Shown one piece after another: positions 7,140 through 14,770 of a stretch of 49,453 nucleotides of DNA. This DNA comes from Oscillospiraceae bacterium (GTDB taxonomy: Bacteria; Bacillota; Clostridia; Oscillospirales; Ruminococcaceae). The notes below the pieces were generated by a model. That model searched no databases. It was not told the DNA's origin and saw only the letters and a list, made by a program, of their open reading frames with translations. The number at the start of each line of letters is the position of its first letter. Positions within the stretch are counted from its first letter, which is position 1. Position numbers and translations under genes: made by a program. Where the stretch lies: positions 1-49,453 of the forward strand of contig JALEHK010000085.1 of NCBI GenBank assembly GCA_022770625.1, in the 5' to 3' direction.

Positions 7140-8111
7140 TTATTTTCCCTCCCTGTGATAGACGATACTCGGCTCAACGTCGCCCTTGGTGAAGTTGGTC
7201 AGGGGAGCGCGGGTTCCAACCTCTGCGCCGGCCTGATAATCGCCGTAAAGCTCGTTGATATCCTTGATGAATTTGCGGTTGAGGAGATGAAGCGGGATGT
7301 TCTGAGGGCATACGCGCGAGCATTCGCCGCAGTCGGTACAGCGTCCGGCAACGTGGAAAGCGCGGATGATGTGGAACATATTCTCTTCAAACGAATCGGC
7401 GGCAGCCTTCTGGGAGATGCCGGAGTTCGGGTTATCGAATACACATTTCTCGCAGGAGCAGGCAGGGCATACGTTTCTGCACGCGTTGCAGCGGATGCAC
7501 TTGGAAAGCTGGCTTCTCCAGAATGCGAACCGTTCGTCGGGGGTCATGGCTTCAAGCTGTGCAACCATGTCGAAACGATGGGAGTCCAGAACTTCGCCGT
7601 CCTCGCCGATCAGCTCGTCGTAAGCCACGTGCTTTTTGCTCTTGCAGGTCAGACATCTCTCTTCGAGCGCGTCTGCTTTGGCAATTTTCTCATCGCCGTA
7701 GATCGTCTCAACAACAAACTCTTCGCCCTCTTCGCGAATGCCGGTGATACCGGTCATTCCTTTGGACTTGAGCACTTCGCCGCTGGTCTTTCCGTCGCAG
7801 GGAATGCCAATGACATAAACCTTTTCACGGTCGATCCGGTGCTCGGTGAGCAGCTGGTTGAACGAATAGGTATCGCAGGGCTTGAGGAAAACGAGAACCT
7901 TGCCGTCCTTCAGCGTTTCCTTGATGAGGTATTTGGAGAGGTTGTTGCCGCAGAAAGCGTTGTAGACAAAGTTTGCGTCTAATTCTTCTGCGCTCTCAAA
8001 GATCGCGGGGGTGATGTCATAGACAAACTCGCCCGCCTGCCAGCCGAGAACACGGTTTACGGTTCCGTTGCCGAGCAGCTCTTTCGCGCGGTTTAACATC
8101 ATTCCTTGCAT
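7140..8111 (-). CDS. flxC: FlxC-like 4Fe-4S protein
   Basis: Second dicluster iron-sulfur subunit, 323 aa, paralogous to FlxB: the LKPCDTYSFNQL segment resembles the FlxB ACDVRSF region. It has a CLTC motif in the middle, the cluster set CIRCNACRNVCPACSCEKC, and a further CTDCGECSRVCP motif. The start ATG 8111 lies 7 nt after GGAGG and overlaps the end of flxD by 13 nt. The presence of both FlxB and FlxC matches the Desulfovibrio-type flxABCD cluster, here in the order D-C-B-A. Confidence 0.8.
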   Translation of the reverse strand: MQGMMLNRAKELLGNGTVNRVLGWQAGEFVYDITPAIFESAEELDANFVYNAFCGNNLSKYLIKETLKDGKVLVFLKPCDTYSFNQLLTEHRIDREKVYVIGIPCDGKTSGEVLKSKGMTGITGIREEGEEFVVETIYGDEKIAKADALEERCLTCKSKKHVAYDELIGEDGEVLDSHRFDMVAQLEAMTPDERFAFWRSQLSKCIRCNACRNVCPACSCEKCVFDNPNSGISQKAAADSFEENMFHIIRAFHVAGRCTDCGECSRVCPQNIPLHLLNRKFIKDINELYGDYQAGAEVGTRAPLTNFTKGDVEPSIVYHREGK

Positions 8112-8536
8112 CTCAGATCCTCCAGTCTCTTGTTCTCGCCCAGAGCCGTGACCGTAGCGACGAAATCGTTCATCGTAGCGGCGAACTTGGCGCCCTCAGC
8201 GGCAGATACCCACTCTACGCGGGTGCGCTCTTTCTCAATGCCGAGGAAGTCGAGCATCGAGAAGAGAAGGGTCATTCTTCTTCTTGCGTAATAGTTGCCG
8301 GTGGTATAGTGGCAGTCGCCGGGATGGCAGCCGCACAGGATAACGCCGTCCGCGCCTCTCTGGAACGCACGCAGGATGAACATCGGGTTGACTCTGCATG
8401 AGCAGGGAACACGGATGATCTTTACGTCGGCAGGATAGGACAGACGGTTGGTGCCGGCAAGATCCGCGCCTGCGTAGGAGCACCAGTTGCAGCAGAACGC
8501 GACGATCTTGGGCTTGAATTCATTTACATTTGACAT
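8099..8536 (-). CDS. flxD: FlxD/MvhD-like iron-sulfur subunit
   Basis: 145-aa protein of the MvhD family, which docks an electron-input module onto HdrA. The diagnostic segments are CCNWCSYAGADLAG (C15, C16, C19), PCSCRV (C45, C47) and CGCHPGDCHY (C68, C70, C75), binding a [2Fe-2S] cluster. It overlaps both hdrA (13 nt) and flxC (13 nt), so it is likely translated together with them. Together with FlxABC it defines the input as NAD(P)H, because no hydrogenase or formate dehydrogenase gene is present in the cluster. Confidence 0.92.
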   Translation of the reverse strand: MSNVNEFKPKIVAFCCNWCSYAGADLAGTNRLSYPADVKIIRVPCSCRVNPMFILRAFQRGADGVILCGCHPGDCHYTTGNYYARRRMTLLFSMLDFLGIEKERTRVEWVSAAEGAKFAATMNDFVATVTALGENKRLEDLRCKE

Positions 8537-10518
8537 ATAGCATCTACCTCCGCCATAATCTGGCTGTTCGAGAAGCCTTTAAGATCCATAGCGCCGGAGG
8601 GGCAGGCGACCGTGCAGGCGCCGCAGCCCTGGCAGACTGCCGGATTGACGGAAGCAACGCGGCGAACGCGGGTCGTCCGGTCAGGCATACGGAATTCTTT
8701 ATCGACATAGGTAATTGCGCCGTAGGGGCAGACCTTTTCACAGCTCGAGCAGCCATTGCACATCATTTCGTTGGGCTGAGCGGTGCAGGGGTTGGTGGTC
8801 AGCTTGTCCTTGACGAGCAGGCCGATGACCTTTGCAGCCGCAGCACTTGCCTGAGAAACGGTGTCGGGAATGTCCTTCGGGCCCTGGCAGGCGCCGGAGA
8901 GGAAGATACCGGCCGTGGGGCTTTCAACAGGACGCAGCTTTGCGTGCGCTTCGGTGAAGAAGTCGTTGGTGTCCATCGACGCAGTCAGCATGGTAGCGAG
9001 CGGACGAGCGGTCTTGTCCGGCTCGATCGCGGCGGCGAGAACAACGAGGTCAGCCTCGATGTGCAGCTGATCGCCCGCAAGCAGGTCGGATGCCTGAACA
9101 AGGATCTTGCCGTCGGCACGGGGAGCGACCTTGCCGACCATGCCCTTGATGTAATGAACGCCGTACTGTTCAACGGCGCGGCGGTAGAACTCATCGTAGT
9201 TCTTGCCGGGGCTTCGAACGTCGATATAGAAGACATAGACGTCGGTGTCGGGGTATTTCTCACGGGTCAGCATCGCGTGCTTGGCGGTGTACATACAGCA
9301 GATCTTGGAGCAGTAGGGCTTGCCGCAACCGGAAGTGTCACGGGAGCCGACGCACTGTACAAAGACGATGGTATGCGGATGCTTGCCGTCGGAAGGACGG
9401 AGAAGGGTACCGGAGGTGGGGCCGGCCGCATTGGTCAGACGCTCGAACTCAAGCGACGAGATAACGTCTTTCGAGAGGGAGTAGCCGAATTCGTCGAACT
9501 TGTCCAGCTTGATGGGATTGTAGCCGGTCGCGACAACGATCGCGCCGTACTTTTCCTCAACGATCTGATCCTTCTGCTTGTAGTCAATAGCGCCCGCTCC
9601 GCAGACCTTCGCGCAAAGACCGCATTTGCCGTTTTTGAGCATATTGCAGTAGTTGGGGTCGATGGTCGCGACCTTCGGAACAGCCTGTGCAAACGGAATA
9701 TAGATTGCGCGGCGGTTGTCCATGCCGAGGTTAAACTCGTTGGGAACGTTCTTCATCGGGCACTTGGTGGTGCATTCGCCGCAGCCGGTGCACTTGTTCT
9801 CATCGACATAGCGGGCTTTCTTGTTGATCTTGACCGAGAAGTTGCCGACGAAGCCCTTGACCTCAGCGACCTCCGAGTAGGAGTAGATGTGGATCTTCTC
9901 GTTCTGCGCGCAGTCAACCATCTTAGGGGTCAGGATGCAGGCCGCACAGTCGAGAGTGGGGAAGGTCTTGTCGATCTGGGTCATCTTACCGCCGATCGTG
10001 GGGTTCTTCTCAACAATATCGACGTCAAATCCCGCTTCAGCAATGTCGAGCGCGGTCTGGATACCCGCGATGCCGCCGCCGATGACCAGCGCACGCTTGG
10101 TAACGGGGCTTTCGCCTGCCTGAAGAGGGGTGTTCAGCATGACCTTTGCGATTGCGGCACGACCCATGATGATGGCCTTTTCGGTGCCGACCGCTTTGTC
10201 CTTGTGAATCCAGGAGCACTGCTCACGGATGTTGGCGACCTCGAGCATATAGGGGTTGAGGCCGACCGATGCGACAGCCTTGCGGAAGGTTGCCTCGTGC
10301 ATACGGGGAGAGCAGGAGCAGATGACAACGCCGGTCAGGCCATATTCCTTGACCGCGTCCTTAATCAGGTTCTGACCTGCTTCGGAGCACATATACTGGT
10401 AGTTGGTGGAGTAGACAACGCCGGGTTCTTTTGCGAGGGCATCGGAAACGGCCTGTACGTCTACGGTCTGCGCAATGTTAGAACCGCACCAACATACAAA
10501 TACGCCTATTTTTTGCAT
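8524..10518 (-). CDS. hdrA: HdrA-like electron-bifurcating flavoprotein
   Basis: Core flavoprotein, 664 aa, of heterodisulfide-reductase type. In well-studied HdrABC complexes its FAD bifurcates electron pairs between ferredoxin and the HdrBC branch. In order: an N-terminal domain with VCWCGSN and CSCSPRMHE, the FAD motif GGGIAGIQTALDIAEAG (from about 149), an inserted ferredoxin domain (CTGCGECTTKCP, then CGLCAKVCG), the Cys-rich KICCMYTAKHAM motif, and two C-terminal [4Fe-4S] motifs, CNGCSSCEKVCP and CQGCGACTVACP. There is no in-frame TGA, so selenocysteine is not used. GGAGG precedes the ATG. Length and cluster set are standard for HdrA. Confidence 0.94.
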   Translation of the reverse strand: MQKIGVFVCWCGSNIAQTVDVQAVSDALAKEPGVVYSTNYQYMCSEAGQNLIKDAVKEYGLTGVVICSCSPRMHEATFRKAVASVGLNPYMLEVANIREQCSWIHKDKAVGTEKAIIMGRAAIAKVMLNTPLQAGESPVTKRALVIGGGIAGIQTALDIAEAGFDVDIVEKNPTIGGKMTQIDKTFPTLDCAACILTPKMVDCAQNEKIHIYSYSEVAEVKGFVGNFSVKINKKARYVDENKCTGCGECTTKCPMKNVPNEFNLGMDNRRAIYIPFAQAVPKVATIDPNYCNMLKNGKCGLCAKVCGAGAIDYKQKDQIVEEKYGAIVVATGYNPIKLDKFDEFGYSLSKDVISSLEFERLTNAAGPTSGTLLRPSDGKHPHTIVFVQCVGSRDTSGCGKPYCSKICCMYTAKHAMLTREKYPDTDVYVFYIDVRSPGKNYDEFYRRAVEQYGVHYIKGMVGKVAPRADGKILVQASDLLAGDQLHIEADLVVLAAAIEPDKTARPLATMLTASMDTNDFFTEAHAKLRPVESPTAGIFLSGACQGPKDIPDTVSQASAAAAKVIGLLVKDKLTTNPCTAQPNEMMCNGCSSCEKVCPYGAITYVDKEFRMPDRTTRVRRVASVNPAVCQGCGACTVACPSGAMDLKGFSNSQIMAEVDAICQM

Positions 10519-10535
10519 GGTTTGTCCTCCTTACC

Positions 10536-10928
10536 TTACTTTGTGTACTTACGGAAAGCCGTGACGAGCGCCTGCTGCGGCATATCTTCATCAAGCAGCG
10601 CGGGGATCTCGTTTGCCTTCAGATGGTTCTGACCCTGCTGGCGGATGACAAGCAGCCGAATCGCTTCGACCAGCTTGGCGGGCTGCACATCGCGGGGGCA
10701 GCGTTCGATACAGGCAAAGCAGGAAAGGCATTTGAAGATCGAGGGAGAGTTCATCAGCTTTTCGATCTCGCCTTTTTCAACCATGTAAACAAACTGATGC
10801 GGATGATATTCCATCTCATCATAGTTGGGGCAGGTACCCGAGCACTTGCCGCATCTCATACATTTGAGAGGATCGACACCGCTCATCCGGAGCACCTGTT
10901 CTTTGAGTTCGCGTTCTTTGGGAGTCAT
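10536..10928 (-). CDS. hdrC: HdrC-like 4Fe-4S protein
   Basis: 130-aa ferredoxin-like subunit joining HdrA and HdrB. Two canonical [4Fe-4S] motifs are intact: C23/C26/C29/C33 (CMRCGKCSGTCP) and C67/C70/C73/C77 (CLSCFACIERCP). It sits between hdrB (13-nt gap) and hdrA (17-nt gap), with an SD just before the ATG. Order and size match hdrC in other Hdr operons. Confidence 0.93.
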   Translation of the reverse strand: MTPKERELKEQVLRMSGVDPLKCMRCGKCSGTCPNYDEMEYHPHQFVYMVEKGEIEKLMNSPSIFKCLSCFACIERCPRDVQPAKLVEAIRLLVIRQQGQNHLKANEIPALLDEDMPQQALVTAFRKYTK

Positions 10929-10941
10929 TGCTTATCCTCCT

Positions 10942-11721
10942 TTACTCTTTGACGCCGAGCGCTTCAGCGAGCAGTTCGGTGAAGTAGTAAACCGGGAGCT
11001 TTTCGCCGGGGGCGTTCTTGGTCAGGTTGTAAAGGCACAGGGGGCAGGCGGTAATCATCATGTCCGCGCCCAGCTCCTTTGCGCTCTCCATGACCGTGCC
11101 GCTCTTTTTAGCGGCGACCGCTTTGTCCTCCGTCGCCATGTATCCGCCGCAGCATTCGTTGCGGTAGGGGCTGATGACGGGGGTAGCGCCGATCGCACGG
11201 ATAAAGTCTTCCAGAATCTTGGGGTTTTCGGGATTGTCCATCTGCATGACCTTGCCGGGGCGGAGGAGAAGGCAGCCATAGTAGGCGGCGATCTTTTTGC
11301 CCTTCAGAGGATTCTTGACGGCAGCGGCGATCTTGTCAAAACCGACAACGTCCCGCAGCATCTCCAGATAGTGATAAACCTTGGTCTCGCCGTGGTAAGG
11401 CTCGTCCAGCTTCATGTAGTTGTTGGCTCTGAAAGCAAAATCCTCATTGTTTGCCATCGCATCGTTGGTCTGCTTGATGACGTTGTGGCAGGCAGAACAT
11501 ACCGTGACCAGTCCGGTCTCACGGGAAGCGGCCAGCGCACGGACAGAGGAGAGCTTGGTGGCGATTTCGTCGGCAGCCATCGTAAACGCGCCGCCGCAGC
11601 ACTGCCAGTTTTCGACTTCCTGAAGGGTGATGCCAAGCGCTTCGGCGGATGCTCTTGCATACCGGTCGAGATCTTTGGCTTTGGTCTTCAGCGTACAGCC
11701 GGGGTAATAACTAAATACCAT
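10942..11721 (-). CDS. hdrB: HdrB-like protein with two complete CCG domains
   Basis: 259-aa subunit of heterodisulfide-reductase type. Both cysteine-rich CCG motifs are intact: C9, C41/C42, C75/C78 and C150, C190/C191, C226/C229. In methanogen HdrB these bind two non-cubane [4Fe-4S] clusters that cleave a disulfide. I start at ATG 11721 (MVFSYYPGC), 12 nt after AAGGA; the ATG at 11733 touches the SD and is less likely. The physiological acceptor here is unknown because CoM-S-S-CoB does not exist in Clostridia. Candidates are the neighbouring FrdAB, or a small dithiol or DsrC-like protein. TfrB of methanogens fuses an FrdB-like half to an HdrB-like half, which supports the first option. Confidence 0.92.
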   Translation of the reverse strand: MVFSYYPGCTLKTKAKDLDRYARASAEALGITLQEVENWQCCGGAFTMAADEIATKLSSVRALAASRETGLVTVCSACHNVIKQTNDAMANNEDFAFRANNYMKLDEPYHGETKVYHYLEMLRDVVGFDKIAAAVKNPLKGKKIAAYYGCLLLRPGKVMQMDNPENPKILEDFIRAIGATPVISPYRNECCGGYMATEDKAVAAKKSGTVMESAKELGADMMITACPLCLYNLTKNAPGEKLPVYYFTELLAEALGVKE

Positions 11722-11740
11722 TTTTATGACCATTCCTTTC

Positions 11741-11767
11741 TGTCCGCCCGCAGCGAGCAGGCGGACA
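11741..11767 (-). other. Intercistronic hairpin between fumC and hdrB
   Basis: Perfect 8-bp stem TGTCCGCC / GGCGGACA with an 11-nt loop, GC-rich and without a T-tract. It lies just upstream of the hdrB SD and separates fumC from the Hdr-Flx genes. Confidence 0.65.
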
Positions 11768-11794
11768 CATTGGTGTAAAAAACGTGGGGAAGGA

Positions 11795-13171
11795 TCACAC
11801 CATCTCTTCGGGGTGGAAGACCTCGTCGAATTTCTCTTCGGTGAGGAAGCCGAGCGCAATGCAGGCTTCTTTCAGCGAGATGCCCTCTTTATAGGCTTTC
11901 TTCGCGGTCTTAGCGGCGTTCTCATAACCGATGTAGGGGTTGAGCGCGGTGACCAGCATCAGCGAGTTGTGGAGGTTGTGATGCATCTTTTCACGGTTTG
12001 CACGGATGCCGACTGCGCAGTTCTTGTTGAAGGAAACGATCGCTTCGGCTAAAAGACGTGCAGACTGGAGGAAGTTGTAGGCGCATACGGGCATGAATAC
12101 GTTCAGCTCGAAGTTGCCCTGAGAAGCGGCCATGCCGACGGCGACGTCGTTGCCGATGACCTGTACGGCGACCATCGTAACGGCTTCGCACTGGGTGGGG
12201 TTGACCTTACCGGGCATGATGGAGGAGCCGGGCTCGTTTTCGGGGATAAAGATCTCGCCGAGACCGTCTCTGGGGCCGGAAGCCAGCCAGCGGACGTCGT
12301 TTGCGATCTTCATCATATCGGCAGCCAGCGCCTTGATCGCGCCGTGTGCGAATACGATCTCATCCTTGGAGGTGAGGGCATGGAACTTGTTGGGAGCGGT
12401 CTTGAACTCCTTGCCGGTCAGTTCGGAGACAGCCTTGGCAACTTCCACGTCAAAGCCCTTGGGTGCGTTCAGGCCGGTGCCGACAGCCGTGCCGCCCAGC
12501 GCCAGTTCTTTCAGCTCGGGAAGAGCGATTTCGAGCATCTTACGGTCTTTTTCAAGAGAAGAACGCCAGCCGCTGATCTCCTGAGAGAACTTGATGGGGG
12601 TCGCGTCCTGAAGATGGGTGCGGCCGCTCTTGACGATGCCTTCGTTCTCGGCTTCGAGTCTCTTAAAGGTCTCGATCAGGGTATCGACAGCGGGAATGAG
12701 CTTGTCCTCGATCGCGAGAACAGCAGAGATGTGCATTGCGGTCGGGAAGGTGTCGTTGGAAGACTGGCTCATGTTGATGTCGTCATTGGGATGGAGCAGC
12801 TTTTTGCCTGCGATCTCATTGCCGCGGTTGGCAATGACTTCGTTGGCGTTCATGTTCGACTGGGTGCCGCTTCCGGTCTGCCAGACGACGAGAGGGAAGT
12901 GCTCGTTAAGCGCGCCGGAGATCACTTCGTCGCAGGCCTGCGAGATCGCAGCCAGCTTTTCGTCGGTCATCTTCTCGGGCTTGAGGGCATGGTTGGCGAT
13001 GGCAGCCGCTTTTTTCAGGATGCCGAACGCATGGGTGATCTCGCGGGGCATCGTTTCGATCCCGACGCCGATCAGGAAGTTTTCGTGGCTTCTCTCGGTC
13101 TGTGCCGCCCAGTATTTGTCGGCAGGAACCTTGACTTCGCCCATCGAGTCATGCTCAATGCGGTATTCCAT
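11795..13171 (-). CDS. fumC: Fumarate hydratase class II
   Basis: Iron-free fumarase of the aspartase/fumarase superfamily, 458 aa, interconverting malate and fumarate. Visible are TGSGTQSNMN (99-108), the GRTHLQDA loop near 183-190, and the signature GSSIMPGKVN at 315-324 with the catalytic Ser. Full length for FumC; AAGGA lies 6 nt before the ATG. Placed between malate dehydrogenase and the Hdr/Flx/Frd genes, it supplies fumarate in the reductive direction. An aspartase is unlikely given the fumarase-like sequence and context. Confidence 0.93.
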   Translation of the reverse strand: MEYRIEHDSMGEVKVPADKYWAAQTERSHENFLIGVGIETMPREITHAFGILKKAAAIANHALKPEKMTDEKLAAISQACDEVISGALNEHFPLVVWQTGSGTQSNMNANEVIANRGNEIAGKKLLHPNDDINMSQSSNDTFPTAMHISAVLAIEDKLIPAVDTLIETFKRLEAENEGIVKSGRTHLQDATPIKFSQEISGWRSSLEKDRKMLEIALPELKELALGGTAVGTGLNAPKGFDVEVAKAVSELTGKEFKTAPNKFHALTSKDEIVFAHGAIKALAADMMKIANDVRWLASGPRDGLGEIFIPENEPGSSIMPGKVNPTQCEAVTMVAVQVIGNDVAVGMAASQGNFELNVFMPVCAYNFLQSARLLAEAIVSFNKNCAVGIRANREKMHHNLHNSLMLVTALNPYIGYENAAKTAKKAYKEGISLKEACIALGFLTEEKFDEVFHPEEMV

Positions 13172-13213
13172 GGGAAATCCTTCTTTCTGGAGTATAGGTT
13201 TTTGGATTTATCA

Positions 13214-13235
13214 AAAGGGAGGGAATACTCCCTTT
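13214..13235 (-). other. Hairpin between mdh and fumC
   Basis: Perfect 8-bp stem AAAGGGAG / CTCCCTTT with a 6-nt loop. On the minus strand the stem ends in TTTTG, so partial termination is possible. Confidence 0.6.
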
Positions 13236-13252
13236 CAGTGGCTTTTGTCAGA

Positions 13253-14203
13253 TCAGAACTGGACGTTGTTCATGACGTTGCGGAGGCTGTCGGCGCTCTT
13301 GTGGAGCAGCTCGGTCTCATGATCGTTCAGCGGAGCAAGGAGTTTGCCGGAAACGCCGGTGGGGCCGACGATTGCGATGGTCGAAAGGCTGATGTCGTCC
13401 AGACCGTATTCGCCGTGGTGCATGGTGGAGACGGTCATCGTGGTGTCCGCGCCCGAGAAGATGCACTTGCAGATATGACATACCGAAACAGCAACTGCAT
13501 AGAAGGTAGCGCCCTTGCGTGCAATGATCTTGCCGCCGGACTTGCGGATGTAGGACTCGACCTCGTCATGGTTGAGAACGGGGATCAGGTTCTTGTTCGG
13601 CTCAGCCAGACAGTCGCGGTAGTTATCGATCGGAACGTTTGCGATGGTGCCCAGAGACCACGGAACGAAGGAAGAGTCGCCGTGCTCGCCGAAGACGTAA
13701 GCATGGACGTTCTGAAGGTTGATCGAGTAGTACTCAGCGATTCTCGCGCGCAGACGTGCGGTATCGAGGATGGTGCCGGAGCCGAGGATCTGGTTCTCGG
13801 GAAGGCCGGAGCATTTGTAGAAGGTGTAGGTCAGAATATCGACCGGGTTCGCAACGATGACATAGATCGCGTTGGGTGCATAGCGGGTGATCTCGGGGAT
13901 GATCGATTTGGTGATGTTGACGTTGATCTGCGCAAGGTCAAGACGGGACTGGCCGGGTTTTCTTGCAACACCGGAAGTCAGGATAACGATGTCGGAATCC
14001 TTTGCATCCTGATAGGAACCGGCATAGATCGAAATCGGGGGGCAGAAGGATACGCCCTGACGGATGTCGAGCGCTTCACCCAGAGATTTGGATTCGTTGA
14101 TGTCGATTATGACAACCTCGGTAGCGATACCATTGACGGCCATGGTGTAAGCGATCGTCGAGCCGACGCTTCCGGCGCCGATGATAGTGACTTTTTTGCC
14201 CAT
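13253..14203 (-). CDS. mdh: Malate dehydrogenase of the LDH-like type
   Basis: 316-aa NAD-dependent 2-hydroxyacid dehydrogenase of the LDH/MDH superfamily. GAGSVGS (10-15) binds NAD, and D34 at the end of the second strand indicates NADH over NADPH. Catalytic H174 (GEHGDS), D147 and R150 are present. The overall sequence looks like L-lactate dehydrogenase, but the substrate-specificity residue (position 102 in LDH numbering) is Arg (R81, GVARKPGQSR), where LDHs have Gln; Arg selects oxaloacetate. With fumC next to it I call it malate dehydrogenase. Start ATG 14203 follows AGGAGG. It is the first gene of the operon and has an extended -10 promoter about 150 nt upstream. Confidence 0.82.
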   Translation of the reverse strand: MGKKVTIIGAGSVGSTIAYTMAVNGIATEVVIIDINESKSLGEALDIRQGVSFCPPISIYAGSYQDAKDSDIVILTSGVARKPGQSRLDLAQINVNITKSIIPEITRYAPNAIYVIVANPVDILTYTFYKCSGLPENQILGSGTILDTARLRARIAEYYSINLQNVHAYVFGEHGDSSFVPWSLGTIANVPIDNYRDCLAEPNKNLIPVLNHDEVESYIRKSGGKIIARKGATFYAVAVSVCHICKCIFSGADTTMTVSTMHHGEYGLDDISLSTIAIVGPTGVSGKLLAPLNDHETELLHKSADSLRNVMNNVQF

Positions 14204-14328
14204 AGTTGTTTCCTCCTGATTGATGTAGTGGGGATTTATTTCCTCGGGGCGGCAGGCCCTGTTTGTTCGGGGTAGGAGCCGGTACGGACAGAATGTCAAA
14301 AATATCACAAGCAAGTCCGCAGCCATAC

Positions 14329-14355
14329 ACAGAAAATCCCTGTACAATAAATATA
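14329..14355 (-). promoter_or_regulatory. Extended -10 promoter of the mdh-fum-hdr-flx-frd operon with overlapping palindrome
   Basis: On the minus strand TGG-TATATT is an extended -10 (TATATT at 14350-14355); no strong -35 is seen. The 16-bp sequence ACAGAAAATCCCTGTA (14329-14344) covers the predicted start site. A near-identical copy sits upstream at 14460-14475. The gene-free stretch 14204-14770 also holds the galE terminator and an AT-rich segment near 14680-14702 whose role I cannot assign. Confidence 0.5.
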
Positions 14356-14459
14356 CCATATCTTGCGCCAGAAAAAAAGGTCTCCCGCACAAAAAAGTAC
14401 AGGTGCACAAAACAAAAAATTCACACACCTCTTTTTATGACAGATAGATCATGCAGTCA

Positions 14460-14475
14460 ACAGGAAATCCCTGTA
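14460..14475. promoter_or_regulatory. Upstream copy of the ACAGG-N5-CCTGT palindrome
   Basis: ACAGG-AAATC-CCTGT is a perfect 5-bp dyad, and 15 of its 16 bases match the copy at 14329-14344. The centres are 131 bp apart, with the promoter -10 beside the downstream copy. A pair of binding sites for one regulator fits this layout; the regulator is unknown. Confidence 0.4.
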
Positions 14476-14715
14476 TCTTCCGATGAATCTGGAGAATCTT
14501 GACGACCCTTCCGAAATGGCGGTTCCTTTCTGACGAAAGAACAGCTTATACCCTTTTAGAATAGCACGAAAACCGTTTTTTCGCAAGTATTTTTCCATAT
14601 AGCTTTCATTCCGGAATGACATAGCCCATATTCTGCGTCAATATACAGTTCCCCGGTAGGAAATAAAGCGTTCTTCTTCCTTTATAATATATATAATATA
14701 GCAAGATCGTAGGAA

Positions 14716-14757
14716 TAAAAAATCCGCCTGCCTCCCCAAGCGGGGAAACGGGCGGAT
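14716..14757 (-). terminator. Intrinsic terminator of galE
   Basis: Stem ATCCGCCTG / CGGGCGGAT with an inner CCCC/GGGG pairing. On the minus strand it is followed by TTTTTT. It begins 13 nt after the galE stop. Confidence 0.85.
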
Positions 14758-14770
14758 CCTGAGCCGGGCT

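Noticed and set aside
8530-10632. 700-codon open frame on the plus strand opposite hdrA, and similar long antisense frames (3132-4523, 5922-7982, 12344-14275)
   Set aside because: They mirror the codon bias of strongly supported minus-strand genes, lack SD sites and show no known domain; the minus-strand products carry complete cofactor and catalytic motifs.
8524-11721. Methanogen-like heterodisulfide reductase acting on CoM-S-S-CoB
   Set aside because: All other genes are clostridial; no methanogenesis genes are present and the input module is FlxABCD, not a hydrogenase.
13253-14203. L-lactate dehydrogenase
   Set aside because: Overall similarity is LDH-like, but Arg replaces the LDH-specific Gln at the specificity position and the neighbour is fumarase.
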